Assembly: GCF_030272615.1 (NCBI RefSeq)
Contig: NC_081410.1
Location: forward strand, 255,673,533-255,737,532
Length of the DNA: 64,000 nucleotides
Reading direction: 5' to 3'
DNA from: Cryptomeria japonica
Taxonomy: Eukaryota; Streptophyta; Pinopsida; Cupressales; Cupressaceae
Numbering within the stretch: the stretch's first letter is position 1; every line of letters begins with the position of its first letter. A program made the position numbers and the translations under genes. Positions 47,541 through 57,488 of the stretch are shown piece by piece. The notes under the pieces were generated by a model that saw nothing but the letters and a program-made list of their open reading frames with translations, was not told where the DNA came from and did no database searches.

Positions 47541-50500
47541 TTATGCGCTCTTTTCAACTTCTTCAGCAGTCTGTTGGACGGGTTGTTCAGTTGCAACCTC
47601 CTCTGGCTCTTCAGGGATGTTCTCTAACTGCTCCGGATCTCGAGTGGAATATTTAATTCCCCACTCACCATATGTCTCCTCGGTCGGCCATTCAAAATTA
47701 ATCACATCACTTTTAACCTTAGTCAACCCTTTCCAAGAATTCCTCAGTTTGTTGACTTCTGAGTTAAGAAAACTGTAGTGTGATTTAATTCTCTCTATTT
47801 CCTGTATGGTTATAACAAAAAATGAGGTATCATCCAGATCAATAATTCCCTTGACCCTTGCTGACAATTTAGCATTTATCTCATTGAGCCATATCTGCTT
47901 ATCTTTCAGCTGATCTGGATTGGCAAAAATTCCTGGGAGTAACTCACACACCTGATCAGTGTATTCCTTTTTAAGCAGTTTAACCCTTCTTTCCACATTA
48001 TCCACCTCTGTCGCCAATTGCAATAAACTCTTAGTGATATCAGAAGTGGATTTGATAATAGGGTTAGCTCTTGCTTCATCACAGGAAACACACATGAACT
48101 CCAAATCCTGCTCCCTAGGCCTCCATCTGTCAAAAATGGGTGTCAATATGACTTTATCTCTTATCAACTCAGTCCATATCTCCATGACTTTTCCTACACT
48201 ATTGTGAAGGAGTGAAGCATTTATAGTGTCTGCAAAACTGGAGACAGTGGCCTTAATCTTTTCTTCATACTTCCCTGCATAATAGGCCTGAGTTTGCTTA
48301 AGACTCTCCAATTCTTGGGGAGTTATCTCTATCATCTGAGAACTGGAAGGTGTAGGAGATAGTGGGAACTCAATAATGGGGCTAGTAGGTGGAGGTCTTG
48401 CAGGAGAAGAGGTGATCATTAATGTTGAAGACTCACCTTGTTGACGTTGTCCTGCTAACTGGCTCTGCAATTTGGCAATGATACTCTCCTTGCCTCTTAT
48501 TTCCTCCTTGGCAATGTCATAAGCTTTCAAGACTGTTTCCAATTTGAACTGGAGAGCCTCTTTTTCTTTAGCATCCTTCTCAGCTACTGCAACACTAAAT
48601 TTGGCAGTCTCCAACACTGTGCTAGCAGCCTCTACTACCCCTGTACTTTCTACTCTCCTGACCATCAATCCGCCAATGTGACTTGTCCCTGTGGTGTCTT
48701 TACCCTTCTTGTCCTCATTTCTCTTAAGGGACCACATGACTAGAGCAGCATTGTCTTTACTGAATGTAACCCCTTCCATGGGTTTGGTTTCTTTCCTCAC
48801 TGCATCCAGCACCAGAGCATCAGCAATATTCCATTCTGGCAAAATGAGCACTCCAGCTTGTGCTACTAAATCTCTCCCCTGTTCAGGAGTGATGGTTTTG
48901 AATTCTTCCATCATCTCCTGTTTTATTTCTTCCTCCACCGAGGCTGGATCCTTATTTAGTTGTTCTGCCTTTCTTGTTTCACATCTAGCATTATATTTAT
49001 CTATATGTTGTTTCCATATAAACTGCATGAATGCTTCAGATGTTACAAAACTATCATCTGCTAGAAAAGCACTAGTGGCCTTCTTTATCTCAGGATCCCA
49101 CTCCTGGCCTTTGAGTTCAGTCGAGGTGATGTCCATTTGTGCTTCAGTGGGTTCTTCTGGCATCCCCTCTTCTACTTCATCATATGTATACGCAATCTCC
49201 CCCAAACTTCCCAACTGAGAGAGGTATTCAGTTGCTGCTTGTTCATCTCCAATGTGGAGAGGGGATTGGGATGGGGAATATAAGGGTGTATCTGATTGCA
49301 CTTCCTTCCCCACCCTCTGCTTCTTTGGGCTGTCTTGGATGTCAATGACTTCATGTGCTTTCCTCTTCCCTTTAGATGAAGAGGGTTCCCCTCTTGCAGA
49401 CACCAACACACTGTAACCTGCTTTCTTATGCAGGGTGTAATCACCAGGAGGGATGGCTTTAATAGGAGCTGATTTCCCCAAAATCATTCTTGCTTTCTCA
49501 GGGTTGTTTTTAATTACAACTCCCCTTTTCTCCTTTATTGTCTGCATCACATCCTCAAAACAAATAATCAAAAATTTTATCTTTTCTTCCAATGGGAAGA
49601 AGCTAGACAATGGGTCATAGCTAGCATCAAATTGATGCACAAAATCCAGGGCCTTCCTGTAAGCTACCCATTTTTCCTTCCTCAACTCCTGTTCATCCAA
49701 ATCAAATTCATTCCTGATGAGGTCTTCAGGAAAGTGGAATTGATGGGGCCTACCTCTGCATGCTACTTTCTTCCAGAATACACCATTGTAGAAGTCCTCC
49801 GGATCAGCACATCTTGACACTGCAGTGGACAAATGGTAGGGTTTGAGGAAATCCTCAAAACATTTCCAGCCGCCCTTGGTGATTACAAATTGGTGGGCTA
49901 CTGTAGCTGTAGGGAAAATAGTCCCTTTACCTCGGCCTGTTAACTCTGCCTCTTGCAAGTCACCAATTTGTCTGAGAATCTCAGCTATTCCCACTTTGAG
50001 GGGGACCTGGTATGGTAACAAAAATGGGGTGCCTCTGAAACCAAAGACCCTAAACACTGTGGACACTGGATACAAATACATATCACCCCAGTTATGAACA
50101 ATCTTGACATTCTCTGCGAATTCTTTTGGTCTTAAGAATTCCAGAAGAATCTTGGGGACTCGTGGATTGTCAGAGCAAAGAAGAGTCCTTATTTTGGATG
50201 CAAAGTATTTATCAAACTTTAGAAAACTTGCATCCTCTCTATCCCATGACAATACGGTACTCCATAATTGTACTGGCATCTTCTCTCCCTCCTTTTCTTT
50301 TACCAGATCCATTCCACTGGCAAAATAATCTCCACCTTTGAAGAGGAAGAGGTGCATCAATAGTGAATACCACCCAAATGGCCTATCCACCTTCCCATTC
50401 TTTATCCCCATCAGTCCTCCATGGATAGCATCAGCAATATAGGAGGCATAATCAAATGTAATAGCAAGAGAAGGATTCAGAATTTGAACAATCATTAATA

Positions 50501-51185
50501 GATAATGATTTGGTATATTAGATTCAGCATCCTCTCCTAGAACTTGGCAAAGTGCCCAGTACATCCCTTTTGCCCTTAAGGTAAACATACTTAGTGAAAA
50601 GGGTTCTTGTGTATTGGGCCCTACAACTGCTAACCCTCCCACTTTCAGAAAAAGTTCTTTGAGAGGCCCATTCCTGAGATGAGTCCTCTGTGCCCTGTAT
50701 ACCTGAGTTAATTGTGTGAAGTTTATATGCTCCAAGAAATTGGTAAACTCACTAAGCCCAAACGCTTTTTTCAGCTCTTCTGCATTTATCTCCACGAGGG
50801 TTTTTCCATTCACATCCCGGATACACCTGGTAACTGAATCATAATTTAATGCCATCTGGGTTAACAAATCTGTATCCATGAACACCCCTGGGACTCCCAA
50901 TTTCCCAACATCTAATTCCCAAATGCTATTTTGAGGAGCAGGAGAATTCCTCATTCCAAAACCGATTTTAAATAACCCCAACCCAGACAGCCCAACCTGT
51001 GGGTCTCTTAACCAATTACCCTTATCATACAATCCTTCTCCAATTCTCAATTGGGGAGCCCTGGGTACTAATTCTTTGGCCTTAGATGCCTGGTTGGTTG
51101 ACAGCGTCAACTGCTCTAAGAAGTCATCACACACACTTCTTTCAAGATAATCAACTTTACCAGAAAATTCCCTTTTAGGAGCCAT
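47541..51185 (-). CDS. Giant unidentified protein, 1214 residues, intact
   Basis: ATG at 51185 (MAPKREFSGKV) opens an unbroken frame to the stop at 47541. A GTG further upstream in frame is less likely as the start. The layout has three parts. Residues 1 to about 560 are globular (for example VNGKTLVEINAEELKKAFGL at about 125-144, PFGWYSLLMHLFLFKGGDYF at about 269). A basic linker with a nuclear-localisation-like KGKRKAHE ... SPKKQRVGK follows at about 605-627, then acidic and Pro/Ser-rich linkers. Helical segments make up the C-terminal third (KEALQFKLETVLKAYDIAKE; RIKSHYSFLNSEVNKLRNSW), ending with a Glu-rich tail. It matches no family I know. It is the only gene of the orphan element. Intactness in a repeat desert implies recent insertion or selection. 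Confidence 0.75.
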   Translation of the reverse strand: MAPKREFSGKVDYLERSVCDDFLEQLTLSTNQASKAKELVPRAPQLRIGEGLYDKGNWLRDPQVGLSGLGLFKIGFGMRNSPAPQNSIWELDVGKLGVPGVFMDTDLLTQMALNYDSVTRCIRDVNGKTLVEINAEELKKAFGLSEFTNFLEHINFTQLTQVYRAQRTHLRNGPLKELFLKVGGLAVVGPNTQEPFSLSMFTLRAKGMYWALCQVLGEDAESNIPNHYLLMIVQILNPSLAITFDYASYIADAIHGGLMGIKNGKVDRPFGWYSLLMHLFLFKGGDYFASGMDLVKEKEGEKMPVQLWSTVLSWDREDASFLKFDKYFASKIRTLLCSDNPRVPKILLEFLRPKEFAENVKIVHNWGDMYLYPVSTVFRVFGFRGTPFLLPYQVPLKVGIAEILRQIGDLQEAELTGRGKGTIFPTATVAHQFVITKGGWKCFEDFLKPYHLSTAVSRCADPEDFYNGVFWKKVACRGRPHQFHFPEDLIRNEFDLDEQELRKEKWVAYRKALDFVHQFDASYDPLSSFFPLEEKIKFLIICFEDVMQTIKEKRGVVIKNNPEKARMILGKSAPIKAIPPGDYTLHKKAGYSVLVSARGEPSSSKGKRKAHEVIDIQDSPKKQRVGKEVQSDTPLYSPSQSPLHIGDEQAATEYLSQLGSLGEIAYTYDEVEEGMPEEPTEAQMDITSTELKGQEWDPEIKKATSAFLADDSFVTSEAFMQFIWKQHIDKYNARCETRKAEQLNKDPASVEEEIKQEMMEEFKTITPEQGRDLVAQAGVLILPEWNIADALVLDAVRKETKPMEGVTFSKDNAALVMWSLKRNEDKKGKDTTGTSHIGGLMVRRVESTGVVEAASTVLETAKFSVAVAEKDAKEKEALQFKLETVLKAYDIAKEEIRGKESIIAKLQSQLAGQRQQGESSTLMITSSPARPPPTSPIIEFPLSPTPSSSQMIEITPQELESLKQTQAYYAGKYEEKIKATVSSFADTINASLLHNSVGKVMEIWTELIRDKVILTPIFDRWRPREQDLEFMCVSCDEARANPIIKSTSDITKSLLQLATEVDNVERRVKLLKKEYTDQVCELLPGIFANPDQLKDKQIWLNEINAKLSARVKGIIDLDDTSFFVITIQEIERIKSHYSFLNSEVNKLRNSWKGLTKVKSDVINFEWPTEETYGEWGIKYSTRDPEQLENIPEEPEEVATEQPVQQTAEEVEKSA

Positions 51186-51680
51186 TTGCAATACAACCAG
51201 ATAAATATTACTTCTGAAACTATTTCTGTTATACGAGAACAGTTTCACGTATTACAACACAAGAACGGCTGCAAAATAAGAAAAAACCTGATGCTTGCTC
51301 GAAGAAATTCGCTCTGCAACCAATTCGCCTTCTCTGTATTTGTAAAAGATAACTCTGCGTTTGCCTCCTCTGCAAAAATCCTTTTAAGAGATATCCTTAC
51401 TTGGTTGTTAGGAAATCAAATGCTTGTACTCTGGGCCTTAACTGTAACATTGATTCCGCATGCTTCGACCGTCCCTTCAAAATCGAATTCATACGAGAAT
51501 TCATATTTTAGCTCCAACGGGCCGCAGTCTTTCTGCAAGTGTCTCTCTGTGAATTTCATTTTGACGGCTTTGTCCTTAGTCTAAGTCCTGTCTTTTATTG
51601 GCTACATAATACCACGCGGCATCCGACCATTGGCTTAGAAAATCCCCTCACATTCTATTTTGATACTGGCTGAATGTCGC

Positions 51681-51690
51681 CCTTTATACT
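51681..51690 (-). promoter_or_regulatory. TATA-like box for the giant ORF
   Basis: The minus strand reads AGTATAAAGG about 495 bp before the ATG at 51185. It lies between the ORF and the palindromic repeat array, a reasonable core-promoter position. A long leader or an unrecognised upstream intron would be needed. Confidence 0.35.
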
Positions 51691-51733
51691 GTAGCGGGCC
51701 CGTGCTTTTCTCTTTTTGCCATGTCATCATCAC

Positions 51734-52970
51734 GACACGTGGACGGCTGATATTCATTCTCGCTATTTCGCAGCCTTAAAGGGTGAGCACTTAACCCTTG
51801 CGAAATAGCGCGGGCCGTTGGATTATCTTTCAAGTTAATCACCTTTTAATCCTTCGAATAGGTCCTCAGGAATGGTGGGCCCGCTGAGTCATCAGTGACA
51901 TCTGGCATCTAGTCATCCACTGTGCTGATTTGTCATTCTGTCATTTGCCGGAAGAAGAACCATGGGGGCCCCACTTCAGTCTCGACAGGTCTACCTCAGA
52001 AATGGTGGGCCCACTGAAACGCCATAGACACCTGGCTTTCTTGTCACCTTCGAAGCTGACCTGTCAACTTTTCATTTGTCGAACATACACTATAGGGACC
52101 CACAGCTGCCTTTTAGACCGCGTGTCATCAAGACACGTGGACGGTCCAGGTTAACTTTCACTATTTCACAGCCTTAAAATGTGAGCATCTTACCCTTGCG
52201 AAATAGCGCAAGCCGTTAGATCTTATCTCGACTTGCGCGACATTTAAACCCTGCTAGGAGCTTTCAGAAGAGGTGGGCCCACGGACACATCATGGACACC
52301 TGGCGCCCTGTCCTGCTGACTGTGGCGGCCTGTGCCACGTGTTACCTTATAATACGCCAAAAGAAAGCCACGGGGCTCCAGCTATCTCTGACAGCTATGC
52401 CTTCCACTTACCCTGTCGTGACACATGGACGACCGATATTCATTCTCGCTATTTCGCAGCCTTAAAGGGCAAGCACTTAACCTTTGCGAAATAGCGCTGA
52501 CCGTCAGATCCTTTCTCAAGTTGCTCGGCATTTAAACCCTGCTAGGAGCTTTCAGAAGAGGTGGGCCCACGGACACATCATGGACACCTGGCGCCCTGTC
52601 ATCTTCGAAGCTGACCTGTCGACTTTTCATTCGCTGGAAGGAGCCATGGGGTCTCAATGAATTGTAAGAGCTATCCCTGCCAGGTCACCTCCACCTGTGA
52701 GCTGACTCATCTTTGGGGCCCACTTTGATCCTTAATCTTAAAATGTTGACTGTGGCGGCCTGTGCCACGTGCTGCCCTCTAATACGCTAGAGAAGACCAC
52801 GTAGAGGGGGCCCCACCTTCTTGACAGCCGCAACTTTCACTTCCTCCGCATGACACATGGACGGCTGATATTAATCCTCGCTATTTCGCAGCCTTAAAAT
52901 GTGAGCACTTAGCCTTTGCGAAATAGCGCCAACCGTCGGATCTTTCCCCAAGTTGATCAGTGTTTACTGG
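51734..52970 (-). repeat. Four-unit palindromic array upstream of the giant ORF
   Basis: Each unit contains CGCTATTTCGC, then about 28 bp, then GCGAAATAGCG. Three are perfect 50-bp hairpins with 11-bp arms (51761-51810, 52447-52496, 52879-52928). The fourth (about 52159-52210) has a mismatched left arm. In the first unit inner arms AAGGGT/ACCCTT extend the stem. Units are led by ACACGTGGACGG or ACACATGGACGR and trailed by CCGTYRGAT. Spacing is 398, 288 and 432 bp. A 72-bp stretch at 52241 recurs almost exactly at 52529. The ACGTGG core resembles a G-box. Confidence 0.88.
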
Positions 52971-53277
52971 GCCCGACACTTTAGAAGGAAATAATAAAAG
53001 GCGAAAATTTTCAAATAATTAACATGACCGCCTAGGTAAATAGCAAGGGGGGACACTTCTTACGACCCTGCGACCCATGACTTAAGTGAAATAAAGTAAC
53101 GTCGGAATAGAAACCAGGGGACCTAACACAAAAGATAAAGCCTAAAACTTAGAAAAACCTTAAACCCTCTAGGTTTAGAATAAGGCTGAAGCATTTGGGG
53201 CCACATCTTATACAAATTTTTTCAAAAACCATAGCCAAATATGGGGAAAGAACCCAATTTTAAAAACAGCGATAACA
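52971..53277 (-). other. Right terminal part of the orphan element
   Basis: No gene is seen. It contains CCTTAAACCCTCTAGGTTT and ends AAACAGCGATAACA at 53277. It shows no similarity by eye to the opposite terminus at 46615. Confidence 0.5.
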
Positions 53278-53282
53278 GGTAC

Positions 53283-53499
53283 AGCTCCCTCTTATGATAT
53301 AAATTTAGGTTTTTTAGGGTATGCTTTTAACTAGAAAGCAGAAAAGGTGAGACTTTTAATCGGAAAGCCTTAAAGGAAAAGGAAAAGGAAAATAAGTAAC
53401 ATGTCAATAATGAAAGAACTTTCCCAACCAACTACCAACAAAGCTACTATTACACAATATTTATTCAAATATAAACACTATATAACAATGATTAAAGGA
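53283..53499. repeat. LTR-like repeat, right copy, piece 2
   Basis: Matches the left copy from about 35280 to 35497 (AGCTCCCTCTTATGATATAAATTTAGG onward in altered form). It ends with the LINE target duplication AACAATGATTAAAGGA at 53484-53499. Confidence 0.8.
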
Positions 53500-53503
53500 G
53501 AAT

Positions 53504-54045
53504 ATGAATATAATAGGCGGTATTGATAAACCTCAAGATAAGGATGATCAATTTATCTACAAAAAGTGGAGTTTAAAGTGTCAAGAGAGATTTCAGATCA
53601 ACCCTAGAGAGGGTGTGGCATGGATCAGTTTATCCAAGGGATGGATGAAAATCAATTTTGATGGGGCCTCAAAGGGTAACCCGGGTGTCACAGGATGTGG
53701 AGTGATCCTAAGGGATGAATGGGGAATATGCAAAATAATTAAAAGAATTCCCATAGGAAATCAGACTAATCACGCTGCCAAAGCCATGGCGGCTTACCAT
53801 GGGATGATCCTTGCCAAGGAAGCTAAATGCACTAAAGTGTGGTGTGAAGGAGACTCTTTAAACATAATCAATTGTTTAAACATGAAATTCCCACCTTCTT
53901 GATCTATTAGTAATGCTATTAAAGCTACTAGGAAAATCAATGAAGAATTTGATATGTGTGTTTTTACACGTGTATAGGGAGGCCAACTCCTATGCTGATT
54001 AGGCAGCCAATCTGGCTTGCCAATCGAGAGACATCATTACTAATT
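53504..54045 (+). pseudogene. C-terminal RNase H of the LINE, broken
   Basis: The frame reads WMKINFDGASKGNPGVTGCG and VILRDEWG, with the catalytic Asp in NFDGAS, and later VWCEGDSLNIINCLN with a second Asp. At the position where the family usually has a catalytic Glu (A-E-x-x-A-L context) this copy reads AAKAMAAYHG, so the Glu appears replaced by Lys. A stop at 53900-53902 is followed, in another frame from about 53967, by HVYREANSYAD, a stop and AANLACQS, the usual end of plant LINE RNase H. The gene is therefore frameshifted as well as 5'-truncated. Confidence 0.8.
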
Positions 54046-54222
54046 ATGGTGAAATGGAGATTGTAAGTGAAATGAAATCTCTGCTTAATCAGGATCGAAG
54101 CCAGATAAGGAAAGGTGGCACTTTTAATCATTATTTCTAATGCTTCTTCCGCCTATTTCGATGCAGGGTTTTATCAAAGTTAATGAGCATTTATATAGGT
54201 GTCTTATCATTATCATCTAGCA

Positions 54223-55918
54223 TGGATTCTGGGCATTCTTACAAAGTACCCATAGAAACCAGAGGAGAGGTTATCAAGCTGAGAGAAGGAATTGCAAGGA
54301 AGGTGCTAGAAATATGGGAGGTAACAAGAAAATATTCGAACCCACTTCCTGCTCTGACTGGAGAAAGAACATAGAAGTCTGGGATATCCTTCAACAGGGG
54401 GGGTTGAATGTTTTCATGGAGCGGCTAAGTGGGAAAGACCCCACAAACACTAGTTATTTTATCAAGAACTGGAAAAATGGTAAAATCCTTATCGGTTCCC
54501 AGATGATGAATGTTGATGAAGAGGTCATTGCCGAAGCTACTGGGATGACTACTGAGGGAATACAATTTTATAGGGATCATGTCATTTCAGATAAAGCAAT
54601 AGATAACTTTCCTGTTATGGATGAAGAGAGGAGAAAGATGATCAAAATTGACAACTCCTATCATGCTTTGAAGAGAATTGGAAGGCCATGGAGGTTTGTT
54701 TTATTTGCCTCTATAGCTTACATTACCTTAGATGGTAGGTTTACCAGAGCCTACGGGCATCACTTTGTCTTGCTCAACCATTTCCATCATGGGGAAAAGG
54801 TGAGCCTACCTTATTACCTAGCATGCTCAATGGATCATACTATAAAGGAGGTTCAGAAGGACCCCAAAGGTGACCATGCCCTCTACCAGGGGCTTATGGT
54901 CCTGGTTTATAAAATGCTTAAGGGGAAGTGTCTTGAAAAGCCTATTAAGGGCAAAAAAGCAAGAGATGAGACAACAGAGAGTGAAGCTAGTGGATTTAAC
55001 TTTGAATCAGAGACTAAGGGAGAACCAAAAGATACTAGCAAAAAAGGGAGGAATAGGGCCAAGAAGAGAAGCATGATTGTGGATTCAGAAATGTTGAAAT
55101 CTGAAATTGAATCTTTTGAGAAAAAAATTGTTAAAAAAAAGAAAGGGAAAGTTGCTGGAAAGCAGATTCAGAGGAAGATCACTAAAAGGGGTAACAACCC
55201 AGACATCAACCACATTCTGGTTGACTCTGAGGAGGAGGCTGAGGAAAACAAGAAGGTTGAGGGTTAGGATAAAGAAGGGGAGGGTAACCCGGTGATGGGA
55301 AATATCGAGGTTGTGAATACCACATGTCTACATAAGGAGGATAAAGGGGATAAAAGTGGCAGAGATGAAAATGATACTGTTAAAGCCTTCTGTGAGACCA
55401 TTTCTACCATGGTGAAGGATATCAATAGTTTGAAAACTGATATGCAGGTTATTGCAAGAGTTATGATTGGTGACAAGCCCCCGGCTGAACATGTTAAAGA
55501 ATTGGTTGCCGTCCTGCATAATGCGGAAGCTATTGAATGTATGGTTGGAAAAATCATAGCAACGGAAAAAAAGGTCAATGATATGGGAGATAGAAAGGAA
55601 ATGGAAAATAAAATGAATGACTTTGGCAGCAGAATTGACACGTTGGAACTCAATGTTAAGAAGATTGCAGACCAAAATTTCCAAATCCTCAAATCGTCTG
55701 TGGACAGCATGAACATCCTCATAAACAGGTTTGAAAACAATGCTGAGAAGGATGGTGATAAAGAGCAACCAGACAAGAAGGGTCATGAAAGGAGGACCAG
55801 AGCTAACACAAAGATCAAGGGCCACATCAAAGGTCGTGAGCTGGAGGAATTGAAGACTTCAGCTAGCAACATGAAACAAATGGTTGTTCATGCTGAAGAA
55901 ATTATGAATAGTATTTAG
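54223..55918 (+). pseudogene. Additional LINE ORF downstream of RNase H, unknown function
   Basis: An ATG at 54223 (MDSGHSYKVPIETRGE) starts a frame that shifts near 54318. It then stays open from 54314 to 55264, crosses one TAG (55265-55267) and ends TAG at 55916-55918. The N-terminal half is globular (YFIKNWKNGKILIGSQMMNV, DEEVIAEATGMTTEGIQFYR, FVLLNHFHHGEKVSLPYYLA). The middle is Lys-rich and nuclear-localisation-like (KKGRNRAKKRS; KKKKGKVAGK). The C-terminal part is helical (VKAFCETISTMVKDINSLKT, IDTLELNVKKIADQNFQIL). I know no plant LINE family with such an ORF after RNase H. Its layout echoes the giant ORF of the orphan element, but homology is not shown. Confidence 0.65.
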
Positions 55919-56149
55919 GTCTCTGTTTGTGTCCTAGGTTTTGTCTTTTTGCTGTCTTTGTGCTTTCCTTTTGCTGTCTGCTATGGGTTTTTATGTTATG
56001 TTAAGTTAGCTGATTCCTCTCGGTAGGATCATTTTGTCTTTTTGAAGTGATCAAGCACTTTATCTAGCAGTTATGTTCTCTTGGCTTGTACAATGTTCGG
56101 GTACCTTTCAAATACCTACTTTTACTTAATCAAAACAATGATTAAAGGA

Positions 56150-57483
56150 AGAAAAACAAGTACTTCAATAACTCGATGCATAGAAGCTTTGAACAGAAAA
56201 GCATTCACATAAGAAGAACACAAATTTGTCTAATCATATCAGATAAATTGTTCTGAAATTTCCTTGCTTGGTATTAAAGTAGCTAAACTAAATTCATATT
56301 TCATTCTTTTAGGAAAATAAAACAAATTTTGCATCCCCCTTATTTCCCCTTTTATAACTAACATCCATTTGTAGTTTCAAAGTAACAGTTTTTGGGAAAG
56401 TAATGATCTTGAAACTGATCGTTTTGAGAATTACCCTAAGCAAAGAAAAACCAAAAGCATCTTTTACACTAAACCCATACCACACATAATCCTAATTTTC
56501 TATTTCTTCATCAGGTATTGGATTCCTCCCTACAATCTGATTTTCAATCATCTCTACCTTTGTTTCTTCTTCAATCAGTACCCAGAGAATGACTGCAAAT
56601 TTCTCTTCATCCTGTATATATTCTCAAGCAAAGTTAGTCAAATCGAAGATGTCCTCATGCATATGTTCAATATCAGGTTGTACCATTGGAGCTTTCCCTC
56701 TGAGCACCATCTTTCTTGTTTTTTGAAAGACTAATTACCAGTGTTTCTTCTCACAATTATTTCCTCTTGCAACCATTGTTCATGATTTTCGGCCTGTTCT
56801 GCAATTTTACCTAATAAGGTAATTGTCTTTCTATATTCAACAAAATCAGTTTGTTGTTTCCATGAAAGGGCATGCAATCCTTGGATATCATTCCCCTGTT
56901 CCCTATTTGGCCATTTTAAGTCAAGGTTAACAACCAACAACTGGTTATCACAAGGCAAAACCATTATGACAAAGGAAATACATTATCAATGATAATGTGC
57001 ATTACTTTGGTCAACTTAAAGTATGGTGCATTAAATCTTATCCGCAATAGGTGAGAATATCAAATGCTACGACTCATGCCACCATCTTTACGTGCCTTTA
57101 GCTATTTAATCAACCATTAAGGAGGGTACTCACAAATCTTCATTTTATATGTTCCTTGAGAGTCATGTAATGTATGACAATCAACTGACTCGGAGGCTTA
57201 TGGAACACACAACAAGAGATTTGAAATCTTTGATGACCCGATATTGGCTTATAAGAGGGTATTGGTCATCAGAAAGAACCAAGCATTTTGAGTAATACCA
57301 ATTTTTAGTTGTTGCCCAATCACCCGATAGAGAATGAATCCTCCTTTGGAATCGTGGCAACTAATTGAATTAGAACGCAAGAACCTTTTAGGTTTTACCA
57401 ACGAAAGCATAAATGATAAAGAAGACCAATAGTAAAATGGAAGCGAGAATTTTAAGTTTTTAAAGAAAATGGAGGGTGCGCTA
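56150..57483. repeat. LTR-like repeat, right copy, piece 3
   Basis: Matches the left copy from about 35498 (GAAAAACAAGTACTTCAATA) to its end. It closes with GGAGGGTGCGCTA, lacking the ACA seen at the end of the left copy, before GGTAG at 57484. A minus-strand frame of 77 codons (56964-56731, MVLPCDNQLLVVNLDLKWPN) lies inside. A decayed equivalent is in the left copy around 36130-36350, so the repeat itself may once have carried coding sequence. Confidence 0.75.
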
Positions 57484-57488
57484 GGTAG

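Larger units (their letters stand above)
46610..53282 (-). mobile_element. Orphan 6.66-kb insertion with one giant ORF, class unknown
   Basis: The insertion body is 46615-53277, flanked by GGTAC at 46610-46614 and 53278-53282. The empty site at about 35275 contains GGTAC once, so both ends are exact. The body starts TGTTGGTC and ends GATAACA, giving TG...CA ends with only a 4-bp inverted match. I compared both ends by eye and found no LTRs. The only large frame is the 1214-codon minus-strand ORF. No reverse transcriptase, integrase, transposase, helicase or polymerase motif was seen. It is either a retroelement with mismatched termini or an undescribed non-autonomous transposon type. Confidence 0.85.
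53484..56149 (+). mobile_element. 5'-truncated LINE with 16-bp target duplication
   Basis: AACAATGATTAAAGGA occurs exactly at 53484-53499 and 56134-56149, and the left repeat copy shows the same site once (about 35487). The body (53500-56133, 2634 bp) starts abruptly inside a coding region. It holds a LINE-type RNase H first, then an additional long ORF, then about 215 bp ending TTTTACTTAATCAA. A long target duplication and 5' truncation are typical of target-primed reverse transcription. There is no clear poly(A) tail. Confidence 0.8.
35145..57488 (-). mobile_element. Large LTR-like element with nested insertions, coding strand minus
   Basis: A 1725-bp repeat at 35150-36874 recurs in the same orientation at 46482-57483, where it is split by two younger insertions. 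Its three pieces there (46482-46614, 53283-53499, 56150-57483) total 1684 bp. GGTAG flanks both outer sides (35145-35149 and 57484-57488). Starts read TGCTAG and TGTTGG, and the left copy ends CTAACA. The internal part holds minus-strand genes and a hAT transposon. I see no reverse transcriptase or integrase, no convincing polypurine tract, and only a weak TGGCTCTAATTG after the left copy. An LTR element is the best reading but is not proven, and the orientation is inferred from gene strand. Confidence 0.55.

Noticed and set aside
46615-53277. LTRs for the orphan element
   Set aside because: The first and last several hundred bases were compared by eye in direct orientation with no convincing match; a computed alignment should confirm.
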